Shown here: positions 21,922 to 34,083 of the stretch, in pieces | Numbering within the stretch: the stretch's first letter is position 1 | Layout of the letters: each line of letters opens with the position of its first letter | Assembly (NCBI GenBank): GCA_026874595.1 | Contig: CM049316.1 | Location: 4,168,339-4,232,338 of the forward strand | Reading direction: 5' to 3' | Origin: Sipunculus nudus | Lineage: Eukaryota; Annelida; Sipuncula; Golfingiida; Sipunculidae | Length of the DNA: 64,000 nucleotides | Made by a program: the position numbers and the translations under genes | The notes under the pieces: generated by a model | What the model was told of the DNA's origin: nothing | Databases searched by the model: none | Seen by the model: the letters and a program-made list of their open reading frames with translations, nothing else

Positions 21922-24900
21922 TATGTATGCATTAGAATCGATTTTTTCCCGCAGGGATCAGAAACAATGAGAACACTGGTAGTACTAGTGGAACAATAAT
22001 TTATTACATATATAATAAATAGGCCTATGCACATTAATGTAAACAAATCGTTATTAACAAGAATATAAAATAACGGAAAATCAATATTTTTTATTGTTGG
22101 AAAGGTGTTTTTAAAATGTGCTATTGGGGATAATGCACATAATACCAAAGTTTATAAACGTTGGAAAACGATACTAAACTGTGAAGTAACACCAAAGAAA
22201 CATGTTTTCACAGTACATTTTAATGTAGGTTATGTTATTCAAATATATAGGCCTACGTAAGTCCAACAATGCTTATTAAAATCATGCCTAGTTACTATGA
22301 TTTCATAGCAGTACATTCTGGTATCTTAGAGGACAATTGCACGTAGGCCTACATATCTTCATGCACTTACTTATCCAGGTCTTCAATTTGCACTTTATTT
22401 CAGTGACATTTAAATGAAGCATAATTACGTCATATGAAATTAATATAAAATGGAAATATAATATATAATTACATTTATTCAATTCAACTTCACTTGAAGA
22501 AAAGTAGAAAATTTATTTAATAATTTTGAGATGCACATGCAATTCCTTGGTTAACTAGCTGTATACACGAGACCTAACTTCAAATCATTTAGCTAATCTG
22601 GTAACCTCCGTATGCAACTTTGTACATTTAAGCCCTCATATAGTCAGAAATCATGCACTGCTGATAAAACTTCAGCTTCAGCAGGAAAGCATGCGGTCTC
22701 CCCAGGCTGCAAGGTGGTGATTTCACGGAGAGGCAGAGTTCCAGTTAATTATAAAACAATATGCAGCAACAATTCAATAATTCTTAAGAAGCACCTGGAA
22801 TGTTCCAAAAACTTCTAATAAGTTATGATCTCTTGGGTGTTTGTTTATTTATTTATTTTGTATTCACCAGTCCCGTCAGCTGTAGAGACGCGGACCATGA
22901 CCTACACCTGGCAATTATACATGTCGTTCGGTTCCCGAACATTGTAAATGATGTCATTATCCTTTGATGATTAATGTTATAGATGCCAATTTAAAGTAGT
23001 AATTTTCACTCCGAATCCCCGTCTGGTTGGCCACATGTTGTGTGCTGTCTTTCCGCTAAAATCTTCTGTGTGATAGGAAAATTTCCTTGTGCTAATAAAA
23101 CTGTCAATCACACGTGAAAATGACAAGGTCGGTGGGTAAAAATAGAAGCCGACACCCTGTGGTATTTTAGGTCTTCGAAAGGGGCAAGTTTGAGACAAAG
23201 CCATCAAACATTTTGCAATATAGATATATTTGTATACCTGCGTCTTTTAAATCTTATTTTACAGCAATGGAAAGGTACAATTAGATTTCAGTCTAATTTG
23301 TCCACCTGCATGGTTTCTCGATCGTCATTTTGAATACACCATGCGCATGCATATCGAAAGTCCGCATCTTTGGTCTTAATATTTTACTTTCACTGTGTCA
23401 CCGTCACTATATATATATACGCTATAGCTTCTAATTTAAGATTGGCGAATGCATTTTATTCATTTTCTTGCATGTATCATGACTGAGACTGACTCCGCCG
23501 TATGACTTTAAAGGATTATCATGACCACGACACATTTTCCATAATTAATCCCTGGGCCATGCATGCAAGCGTTGACTGGGTTTTGAGAGCGATATCAATA
23601 TAAAGCGGCGTTTATACCGGGTGCACGTACGGTATATGCGATATATATGCAGTCTGCGGTATACGTTATGTATTTTTTATGAATATAGGCGGCGAATGAA
23701 CCCGATTTGAGAAACTTTCATGGATGAAATATAAAAAGGAGTTATAAGTTCTGGTATTAGTGATCAGATTTTATGTTTAAAAGGTACACACATTTATAAC
23801 TGTTCCTTACAACAATGAATAGCCTGTTATAGGCAAACGTATTACAAAAAAAAATTATTTACTTCAATTCATAATATATTAGGTTATATTTTTAAAATTT
23901 AGTTTGCTATGTGCCATATATATTTAAGGATGTTTTGCAGCTCCGCCGAAAATCTGTTTCACTGGCAGTGACAACTACTGGTGCTTTTTTCAATCACTAA
24001 TGAAAATTATAATACGCACATAGGCCTATATATATATACACACACACACAAAAGCGCGCACACGTGCACGTACACATGTAGCCTATACATATACAGGAAG
24101 TACTACACATATAAAAATTTGTAAAATCTGTTCAGTATGTGTTAAAACCGTATTAATACATATTTGTTCAAGCGTATAAGTCACTTACTGTCTTGTTTTA
24201 CATATTCAAGGATCTGGGTGTATAGGCGTACAGTTCGATCCACGTACGTCGTAAAATAATTACTTCAATATTTCATGGAGTATAAAGTTATCTTTATATT
24301 TTACACTGGAAAATTAACTTTATCCATATAATATCTGGCTGTTTCTAATTTAAGACGGTATTAATTTTATTTTCAATCCAAAAAGCCTCTTAGAATGATT
24401 GACAGTTCTTGTGCACGGCCGATTGTGCCCGATTACGATTGTACATAATGTTTGGCACAGAAATGATCACTAGTAAACAATCAGACATCACATATATATA
24501 CGACATGATATATGACAGTATCTTCGATTTTTAGTTAAGAAAATATGTTAATATTTAAAATAAATACTCATTTTATTATATGATATCGGTTAAAAATGGT
24601 TTTCAAGTGCCAGTACATGACACAGTAAGGAGGTCACGCAGATCACGTGCGTGGTGTCTGTCAGACGCGTCAGTCAGTCGGACGGCGATCATTGGTCACA
24701 AGTTAAACCAATAAAAAAGGGGATAATATATGATCTTGGAAATGTTTAACGGAAGTTAAATCTGTAAACACACTGCACTTGATTTTGTCACCAGGATTGA
24801 TTGCCAACATTTGGTAATTTACCGATTTCTGTTGAATTTAGCGTAGGTGTCTGATTTTACTCTCGCAGCCGACATGTTACCAGGGCCCACGTAACAAGGC

Positions 24901-25091
24901 CACGTGAGTGAAAGTCAATCATTTTTATATTTTTTCCAACAAGTCTGCGTTCGCGACAGTTTGGATCTTGGTCACATGTTAGAACAACACTTGACGTTTT
25001 TCTCTTTCATTTAAGTACAAATATGATGGATGACAATAAACATTTCACCCCCAAAACTTGCCCCAATTACGGGTATGTAAAATGGGCTTTA
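21922..25091. other. CpG-richer non-repetitive stretch, possible 5' regulatory region
   Basis: CpG dinucleotides are more frequent here than elsewhere in the window, for example around 23,560-23,660, 24,640-24,690 and 24,870-24,960. Motifs include CACGTG at 24,646-24,651 (ATCACGTGCG) and at 24,902-24,907 (GCCACGTGAG), CCAAT on the minus strand at about 24,690 (GATCATTGGTCAC), and a CA/GC microsatellite at 24,035-24,075. A 68-codon plus-strand frame at 22,612-22,818 shows no motif. No exon can be supported. Confidence 0.35.
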
Positions 25092-25156
25092 GCGCGCCCG
25101 GGCGGGCGTTTTTGAACACCAGGCCCGTGACAAACTGCGCGCCCTGGCGGGCGTTA
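25092..25156 (+). repeat. GC-rich 20-bp direct repeat pair
   Basis: GCGCGCCCGGGCGGGCGTTT (25,092-25,111) recurs as GCGCGCCCTGGCGGGCGTTA (25,137-25,156). They are the only strongly GC-rich words in the window. The copies carry GGGCGG/GGCGGG boxes of the Sp/KLF type. The spacer is AACACCAGGCCCGTGAC-like. Confidence 0.85.
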
Positions 25157-27108
25157 TTGGAGTTTAAAGCCTTAATATAAATCCAACTAAGGTCACAGTA
25201 TTAATTTGCAACAGACCCAAAGTATCTACACTAGAACTTTATATGAAGACTACAAGTAACAGTTTGAAGAGTATCCATGAAAATCATAATATATTAGAAA
25301 GACTGATTACTTTCTGTGGTGTCATTTCAGTCTTTATGTGGATTATGTACACTTCAGCATTTGTACATGAGAGATAAACAGGACAGTATTAGCAGAAGAT
25401 TCAGAACTGTCTCCTCAACAGCTGAACACTGACTGATAAAGAAGTGTTAATGAACAGGACATTACCTCTGTGGTACCTTAGTGATAGCTTTGCTGCTGTA
25501 ACCAGACTTATATCCTTAGTTAAAAAGAACAGAAATGTGAAGTTTATAAAGAATATATGTATGTATATATATAATCATATATTTTCACATCAGTGTATGT
25601 GTGTTTGACAGTCTTGACCAATGAAGTGAACGAATATGAAAGATTACACAAATAAAAGCCAGCCAATATCTTCTGAGATTAAGGCTGGATTGAATATGGA
25701 GAAACCAGCTTGGATCAAGCAAATACATGGTTAGGTCCGCATGGCTATATACAGTGCAAACACAACCAAATTCTGGGATTTTCTTTCGATCCACAGCTCA
25801 GTAATAGGCTTCCAAAGGATGTAAATCCACTGCCAAGTGGTTTTCTTTCTCTTATTTAATCATCTTGATCCACATATTTTGAATCAGTCAATACACAAGA
25901 GAATTCAAAATCCAGGAGAATTTTTTATCTCACCATCTAGCAGAGGCTGATCATGTTCCATATTCTGATTTAATAATTGGCTGAAGAACCATTCTGATGT
26001 ACCATGACAAGTGTGATCATATAATGATTCACATTATCATTTTGTTCACGTTTCAACGCATCTGATCCTTAATTGGTGAGATTTATTTCAGATTTCAGAC
26101 AAATCTGATTTTCTTTATATTTGCATTACATGAGATAAATCTTTCAGCATTCATTGTATCTTGACCATAAATGGAGGGTTTGTTTTAGGTAAATCAAAAT
26201 CTTCAAAACAGAAACTATGTAAGAAATATGTTTGACATATCAAATAATCTGTCTGAATGAGGGTGTGTCAATAATGGTGTCAATCAGTGTCAATGTTGAT
26301 GTCAATCACTGTCAATATTTGTGTCAATCACAAGTGAGCCAGAGTAAGGCCCTGAGTGGTAAAGGGTCAAGTCAAGGCATTGCTTTTCTTCTGTTCCATG
26401 ATTTGGCTCCCAGGGTGAACAGAAGATGGCCTTTGTTGTTATCTATATATGTTTCTTGTAATGAAAGCAATCTTCCAGTCAAGGCAGACATTACTGTTGA
26501 CTTTCAAACAACCAAATGACAAATAAATGAATATACATTCAGCAAGACTTCATTGTATTTATGCACACAGGTCACAACACTGGCTCAAGAAAATGACAGT
26601 TTGTCACCTTTAGATGCATATGATATACAACCAACTGATGCCTGTCAATTTATTTACTGTATGGTCCTTGATACTAGATGATCCCTGTGTACTCCCTGAC
26701 ATGGGACACTTTATGTTGCAGAGCTTGTCTGTGAACCAGCTTCTCTATAGACCATATCAGACTGGTTGTGCCATGTATACGAACACCCCAACGATTTACA
26801 TTGATATACTTCATACATTTTACTTGTGCAAATTCTGAGCTCTATCCTATTACCTTTATCACTGAGGCCATAAAGCATGCAGTACCCTCTTTAATCATGA
26901 TCGTGTATACCATGGTACTTTTCAATCAGTTTTTGTACATACTGTAATAATCCATTGGAATGGTTTTATGTGATAACATTCATTGTTAAATTGTGTTTTA
27001 AATAATATGATAAAATCAGCAATGAACACTTGCTGAAAAATTTTTTACAAGCAGATGTTGATGAAAAATATTCTTCTCAACAACAGAAATGAAGCTGAAA
27101 ACATACAA
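25157..27108. other. Non-coding DNA with one small minisatellite
   Basis: Apart from the 22-bp repeat listed separately, no gene or element is supported. The 95-codon plus-strand frame at 26,232-26,519 spans that minisatellite, starts at TTG and has no recognisable domain. Confidence 0.4.
26266..26331 (+). repeat. 22-bp minisatellite, three units
   Basis: Three head-to-tail units have the form TGTCAAT-N-N-T-N-G/T-TGTCAATCA(C/G). Each is itself a near-double of TGTCAAT. The middle of each unit varies. Confidence 0.85.

Positions 27109-27109
<1 letters not shown>

Positions 27110-27167
<58 letters not shown>
27110..27167 (+). repeat. (AT)n microsatellite, about 29 units
   Basis: An uninterrupted AT dinucleotide run of 57-58 bp. 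The reading frames drawn through it (poly-IY) are artefacts. Confidence 0.97.
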
Positions 27168-27170
<3 letters not shown>

Positions 27171-27508
27171 CTGCAAGACGTGTAAAAGCTTCACAATGCT
27201 GCACAAAGCTAGAGTGACAAACTGTTCAGTCAACAAATGTCAAAGGGGATACCTTTTTTTGTAAAAGTAAAAGAAATGCGGCCAAAGAATAACATAATTA
27301 ACATTTTAACCTTTTCTTGTGGTTACAACATCCTTCTTTTGAAGGATTAAGAACTTTTAAGGATTAAGGTTTCCAATTTGCCTCATCTTAAATTTTTTTC
27401 ATGTAATATCATGGATTCAAATCTCACATAAATATTAAGACTAACTTCCTAAATACTAACTAAAGTGCAGTTTTGTGTGCAGAGAAAAATGTCTCAATAG
27501 AACTATAA

Positions 27509-29393
27509 AACAAGGGACCTATGGGTCACTGTGCTCAGCTGACGTTAACCTTGAAGGTAAAAATCTAAAATAATATCAAATGGAGATAAAGTGTAAGAGG
27601 AAGAGGTAATAAAGGCCATGGTTGGTTTATAAGATTGGTTTGTATTGATGAGCAAGAAATTGTTGCAAATAATATTTTGTGACCTGACCATGTGTTTCCT
27701 AATGTTGAAACTGAAGCATGTGAGCAGTTTGTGAACAAATGATCTGTACAATTACCATGATGATTAGTTGGCTTTTCGATTAACTGTTGACATTTCAGTA
27801 GTTTACACATTTGTTCAATCGAATATTTTTTTGTATAATATATATTATTAAATATATGTTTTTTTTATGAAATGTATACAGTTGAAATATAACTAATTAA
27901 CAACATAAAACATGGCAAACAAAGCCTGATCTCAAATTCTGCTGATGCAGGAAAATAATGAACAAATGGTTGTAATAAATCCTCATTTTTTTATCACATC
28001 AATTTTTTTTTAATTTAAGTTTATATTTCTATACATTTTCAATATAACATATATATCTGAATATAAAAGTTGATTCATAATTCTCAATTGCATCATCATA
28101 AATCTTAATCTTGTCAGATAACACCATATCATGCATACAAATGTTTATTTATTTTTTACCACAAAAATATATCTTTTAAATCTGCAAAACAATAAATATC
28201 TAAAAAAAAATATTTTTAATTGTGTCTTTATTTATCCATAATGTGCTTCATATTTTATCATAATTTAAGCATACTGATGGGTTCGATTATGATTGGTAAA
28301 ATCATTTAAAAGAAAAATGATTTCTTTAAAAATGCTACATTACACAACATTGCATCTTCTGGATTACACCTTGAATTACTTTTTCAAGGAAAGTTTTTGC
28401 ATATCAGAGTGGAAACAGCATTACAATTAAGGAGATACAATGAAAACAATAACAATACTGCATAACACTTGGTGGGTTGGGTTGGGGGGGGGGGGGGGTG
28501 ATTGGGGTGGGGTTATGGGAATAACTGTACACCTGTCACAGCAGGGGATCTCCTCCAGTGACTGTAACAAATCAGAAACCCTGGCACAGCTGACTTCCAG
28601 TGACCTGGAGTGAGACCCTGCATCTGTAATCTGTAATCGAAGCAAATGACTACAATAGAGCCTCAAGAAAAAAAATCAATAACTAGCTTAATTTTCAAGC
28701 TTTTATTTCCAAATTTCAGATTTAAACAAATTAAATATTTATGTTTACATGCTGTGAAAATTAAATCAATGGTACTTACAGGAAAAAAATGTGCCATGGT
28801 CAAAGTTGGGCAAAATTTAAGGTACTGATTTTATTTTTATGCTAATTACTTAAAAAATTTACAAAATTCAGATCTTATTTTGGGTAAACAATTGAATCTT
28901 AATTAAATATAACTATATACTTGGGAAAATAGACTCTAGTTTCAAAATTTTTCATGTTAAGTGAGTCAATATTTTTCCTGATTTTTTACAAAGTCCATTA
29001 TGTTTGGGCCCATAACTTAAAGAATTTATACTTAACAGACTTAATTTCTGGCATGTACATAGGAACTATATATACTAAGAATATTTATGGTAAATATGAG
29101 GAAAAACAGATGAGTGGTTTTTATATTAGGCAGTCCTGAAGTGTGAAAATAGGATTTTATTAAAAAATTGAGGTTTTTCCTTAATTTCTCAAAGGAACAA
29201 AGTCGCAAAGACCCAGTTTTCGGCTTGGTAGGAGATCTTGGGGACATCTAACATTATGCTGAATTTTGTATTCCTAGGTCTTACAGTTTCAAAACGTGCC
29301 ACATCTACGGACGGACGGATGGACAGACGGACGGACGACGGACAATGGACCACGACTATAGCTCAGATGACTTATAGTCAGCTGAGCTAAAAA
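27509..29393 (+). mobile_element. Full-length member of the GCTCAGCTGAC dispersed family (copy B)
   Basis: It begins AACAAGGGACCTATGGGTCA, CTGTGCTCAGCTGACG and ends at the terminal hairpin and GAGCTAAAA. It is nearly identical to copy A from TCACTG onward, including an internal A+T-rich part, the G-tract block (about 28,470-28,517) and a block with CACAGCAGGGGATCTCC. Visible differences include a deletion near 28,209 relative to copy A, changed lengths of A and T runs, and a shorter ACGG run (29,307-29,343). It ends at a boundary where flanking sequence (TGACCTGGG) is unlike that of copy A. The high identity suggests recent activity of the family. Confidence 0.82.
29307..29343 (+). repeat. 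(ACGG)n run near the right end of copy B
   Basis: About eight ACGG-type units interrupted by ATGG and ACAG, followed by the conserved GACAATGGACCACGACTA. Confidence 0.9.
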
Positions 29394-31819
29394 TGACCTG
29401 GGTTAAAGCATAATTCTTCAAGTATTACAACACTAAGCTTGACCTATGATAAGACAATATATCATTCCAAGCACGAAGGGGTACCAAGACCTCAATCGTC
29501 TTTTTCTCAGCAGACCACAGTAGTTAGAGAGAATCATCAATCCAAAACATGTCAGCTACATCCTGTGTTGTGGAAGCTCTTTAACATTGTAATCATCCAC
29601 AGAGGCAGCGACCTTGTTCTCAAACTGACCTTAGCCACTCTGTTCTTATCGAACACATAGTAGCAGACTCAGGTTGAGGTTACTGGAAAATATGAAAGTG
29701 ATACAGGCAGCGGAGCTGGTGGGATAATGTTATTATAGGTGTAATTGCGACTCTTTAGCTTTCTGATTTTGTATAATGGTGAGGTTATTAGTCAGGAGCG
29801 TGCCTCCTGCTAAAGGGCACTGAGGTCAAGTCTCCATGGATGATGAGTGGCTGGGTAAGATGTGTTGATCACAGTCAAATTTGGTTTCTCTACCTCAGAG
29901 TCAGATTTAGGGATTTTCCCCATTAACCTCAGTAATACAATTTCTAATTTTTGTTGATGTACCCTGGGTATAAATTAATCAAGGTATGTCACATTGCAAG
30001 TATTAATGATACATTAATATGGACTCTAACCTTGATGATACTGACTCATAATGCAGAAATGACTTGCCTCCCACGCATGTCAATACAATTAAACTTAGCT
30101 TCTAAAACAGTTTTTACTCATAAAATATCAATGAATTAAACCAATTACACAATGTAGAATATGAATGTCCATTCAGGCATTACAACATGAAATATGCTGA
30201 TATAAACCATGCACTAGGAATCTCAGTTAATTATTTCCTGATTAATGAACTGTAGTATTCAATCAATTTTAATTAAAACCTTGGTACATTAGTACATATA
30301 TACTCTAATATGATTAAAAGACACATATTTGACTTTGCTCATTTAATTGAAAGTCATTTAAACAATTTTGGATTAACAAAAGTTATATCTCCTGTGTACA
30401 GATATCTTTTGGGTCTAGAGGTGAATATGGAGATATATATATGTACTGGAAAAGCTCATCTTTTAGCAGGAATGCTCAAGAAGTCCATCTTTAGCCTACA
30501 TGTAGCAAGTATATTAAAACATTATGAGTCAACTTGTGGATTCTGATACCCACACTCTTTTCACAAGGGTCCAGTATTCCACAGCTTTGTCTATCATGGC
30601 CACCAATAATTCCCAGTAAACTTTAGACTGATGTCTGTGTATTTTTTATTACTGATGATAATTAATGGTGACAATATTACCTGCACAGTTGTTAAACTGA
30701 GGGGAAAATTGATACAGAAGGAGCAAAACCTAAAATACAAGACATGAATCCCAGCATCCCACATAATGCTGGTAGTATTTTCTCTGGAGAGCCCAACTTC
30801 AGGAAAAGGTTTCATGCTTTGTTCAGGTCCAGGTCAATTTTTGGACTTGGAATTTTTTGTTCCAAAAAGTCAATCATTAAAGAAATACCTAGATGGTTTA
30901 AAGAAAAAATGTGTGGCAGCTACCAGTCTGATTACATGTTAAGCCGCATCAGTTATGAATAAACAATGGACACGAAGAAAGAAATGTACCAGCCAATTGG
31001 TGTTTCCAATAAGAAATATAAGAAAAACATGTTTTTGTTTGAGTAATTTTGCAGAAAACATATACTTTGTTGTCACTTCAAAAATAGGAGTTTTTGTCAT
31101 TTTCAGTTAATCAAAGTGTACATGTTTTTGCAAGTATTAGTTATACAAAAATATGTTGTTACTTCAAAATAAGTTTTTCCCCCATTTCCTTCATTAAAGA
31201 AACTTGACAATATTATTCATCACAAACTTTAACCTGTAACATTACCCAGGGATGTCTTCTGGCATGATGTTTGACAGTGACAAATTGACTGACACAGACA
31301 ATCAACTTACACTTCATATGGGAAAAAAAGATTAGTGAATGACATGTTATGTGTAAAAAATTCTGTCAACTGAATGTTTGATGTAGCATAAAAGAAATAT
31401 AACACTGATCGTTAAATACTCTGGTTATTGCTTAGATACTGCCCTCCTGGGTCAGATTTTTTACTTGTGAAGATGAAGCAAGATGGAAGTAGTGACCTAT
31501 TGTCATGACCTTATGTTAAAAAGGGACCACTGTGACAGTTTGTGTTAAGTAATTTAGCCATGTTTAAAGTGGTAACAATGTATGTATTTTTCAGCGAAGA
31601 AAAAGAATCTTGGTGGATCCAGAATCTGCCAAAAAGAATGAAAATTCCAATTCTTCCTGGGAAAATTGAGAATTAAAGAGATGATATGAATTCATATATA
31701 TTCTTCCCTTGAAAAATTGATAATCAAGAGATGGTATGTAATACTGCCTGAGCATACATTTCACTGACTTGATGAAAACAATCAAGACATGATGCTTGAA
31801 AACTTGAATGACATCTACA
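29394..31819. other. Non-coding DNA; one weak SINE-like segment
   Basis: No exon is supported. The segment 29,785-29,845 has weak likeness to a tRNA-derived SINE head: TTAGTCAGGAGCGTG (A-box-like), then a pairing GTGCC...CTGCTAA...GGGCAC like a Ser-type anticodon arm, then GAGGTCAAGTCTCC (B-box-like). Frames elsewhere (for example 30,310-30,546) have no motif. Confidence 0.3.
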
Positions 31820-33690
31820 GTTTTTGATCAATTGGTTTCAAATTTCAGATTTTAATAGATGAAATGCTTATGTGTACATGCTGTGAAAATTAAATCCACA
31901 GCACTAACATAACTAACAGGAAATAAGTGTCTACTGTAAGTCATCTTAATTATCATGCATGCTATTTACAAAGGATTTAAATGTTATTTAATAACTTCAG
32001 GTTGCCCAAAGCCAAAAGTATCACTAGCACAAATGATACGAGAGTTTAACTAATCATTCAAATTAACTGGAATTATTGGGCAAAATATAATTTTAATTAA
32101 AAAATATTAACAGTAAAATCTGAAAAGATTTCTTTTAATAATATAATTGAAATAAATGATTGTCAAAATAATGTAATAAAATATATTCATGAATGCATTA
32201 ATCAATACATTTTGAAAGGATTTGCACTCAAATTCTTTCTTTTTACCTGTATTAGTATTTGTATTAATTTTCATTATTGAACTATTGAATTTTTTTAATC
32301 ACATTTGAATACAATTATTAAGTATTCACTCAATGTCTCATATTTATTCAGTTTCAGTTGAACGAAAATGTGGAGAATCCAGAATATACAAATTTCACAA
32401 ATTTAATTGATGATTAATGTAACTACCTGGTTTTATGGCTTTTTTTTAAAATATGTATCAGAAAAAAAGAAAATCTCAGCTACGAAACTAATACATGTGT
32501 TAAAAATAACCATCAAAACAAACCAATATATTATACAAGGAGCAAACTGGAGTTGGAAATGTTTAATTTTATTAACTGAAATAAAGTTATCAGAAATATA
32601 AATTTTGATTATTTACCCAGTATCATGTACCAGCTGATACAGCCATGGGTCTTAATGCTATTAGTCAAACATATTGACATCTTTAATGAGCACTTGTCTG
32701 AGTCATTTTTTTTTTTTATATTTTTGACATATTTCATTTTTTTAAATTTTGTAATAGAAAATAAAGCAACAAATCAAACACCTCGGAAAAGACCAGGAAA
32801 TTTAGAATATTTTATATGATCAACTGCATCCTTGTCTATCATTAACTTGTTTTACAAAATCCCTTATAGTAAACAACAATTTTATTTAATTATTTTATTT
32901 TCATTTTTATGATTGAAATTAAAAAATACCCATTGGTGACTGCATGGTGTCATTTGAAATATATTTTCAGCAATCCATGAAAGATCTATAAAAAATTTGT
33001 AATTGCAAGGTCCCTGTTACTCATTAACCATAAAATTCCTTTTCCATTTATTTTTCTTAAAGTTGTTATTATAAACCAATAATTTTTTAAAATTATTGTT
33101 TATTGTTATGTTTTTGGCCTAAACAATTACAAGAGAAGAGGGGTTGAACAGCTATATCCATGCAGCTGAAGCCACCCAAGAGCTGGCTGGCTGCAGTATA
33201 TGCCTCGCTTCAAGCAAGACAGGTCATTATGAGGCCATGTAGAGGGGCTTCAGTACAGTCTAGGTGTGACATGGTCTCATAAAAAATCTTGATTAAATGG
33301 AGTTATATCCCTGAAAAAGTCTCTTGCTTCAGCCATTCTTATGTTAAGTGAGTAAATATATTTCCTAATTTTTTATGAGGTGCATTATGTTCTGGCCCAT
33401 AACTTCTACAAATTACGCAATAATTTTATCAGATCAGTGTAACTATGGTTTTTTTAATGGAAAATGGAGGTTTTTCCTTAATATCTCGAAGGAACAAAGT
33501 CCTAATGACCCAATTTTTGGTATGGTAGGAGATTTTGGGGACATCTAACTGTATGCCGAATTTTGGATTCTTAGGTCTAACAGTTTCAAAACGTGCCACA
33601 TCTACGGACGGACGGACAGACGGACGGACAGACGGACGACGGACAATGGACCACGACTATAGCTCAGATGACTTATAGTCAGCTGAGCTA
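31820..33690 (+). mobile_element. Diverged member of the GCTCAGCTGAC dispersed family (copy D)
   Basis: The right end is complete: GCCGAATTTTGGATTC, CAAAACGTGCCACATCTACG, an (ACGG)n run and the same 29-base hairpin as copies A and B, ending AGCTGAGCTA at 33,690. Internally it parallels copy C (12.0-13.5 kb) rather than A and B, so at least two subfamilies share the same right end. The left limit is uncertain: homology to the others starts near 31,820 (AAATTTCAGATTT, TACATGCTGTGAAAATTAAA). Confidence 0.72.
33604..33645 (+). repeat. (ACGG)n run near the right end of copy D
   Basis: ACGG/ACAG tetranucleotides sit between CCACATCT and GACAATGGACCACGAC, as in the other two right ends. Confidence 0.9.
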
Positions 33691-34083
33691 TAAACCATTA
33701 AGAATATCCATTAAATGTCCTCCTCAATTCATAGCAATAATGCCTGTCCTGAGCTTTCAACTGTCAAAAGATGATAAAGAGTTAGGAAGATAAGCATGTT
33801 TTCTGGTCTTGAAATATAATGTCAACATCACCAGCTGTCAAGATTATGAACATAAGAAGAAGAACAATGTGGGAAAATGATATTCTATAGCTTTCCAGAA
33901 TAAACATGGATCAAATTTCTCTTTGTAATTACCATGAAACTGTACACCAATGAACACCTGTACATCCGACTAAAATATCATACTGCCATGCATTCAGCTA
34001 TCCAGGATAACCTTCTTTTAGTTTTTACAGTTCATAGGTATCTCCAGATAGACCTCAGAATCATCTATTTATAGTGTTTAGTT
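33691..34083. other. Short unique spacer left of the satellite
   Basis: There are 393 bp between the right end of copy D and the first satellite monomer. Nothing recognisable is present. The last bases, CTATTTATAGTGTTTAGTTT, run into a degenerate first monomer without any direct repeat at the boundary that I can see. Confidence 0.5.
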
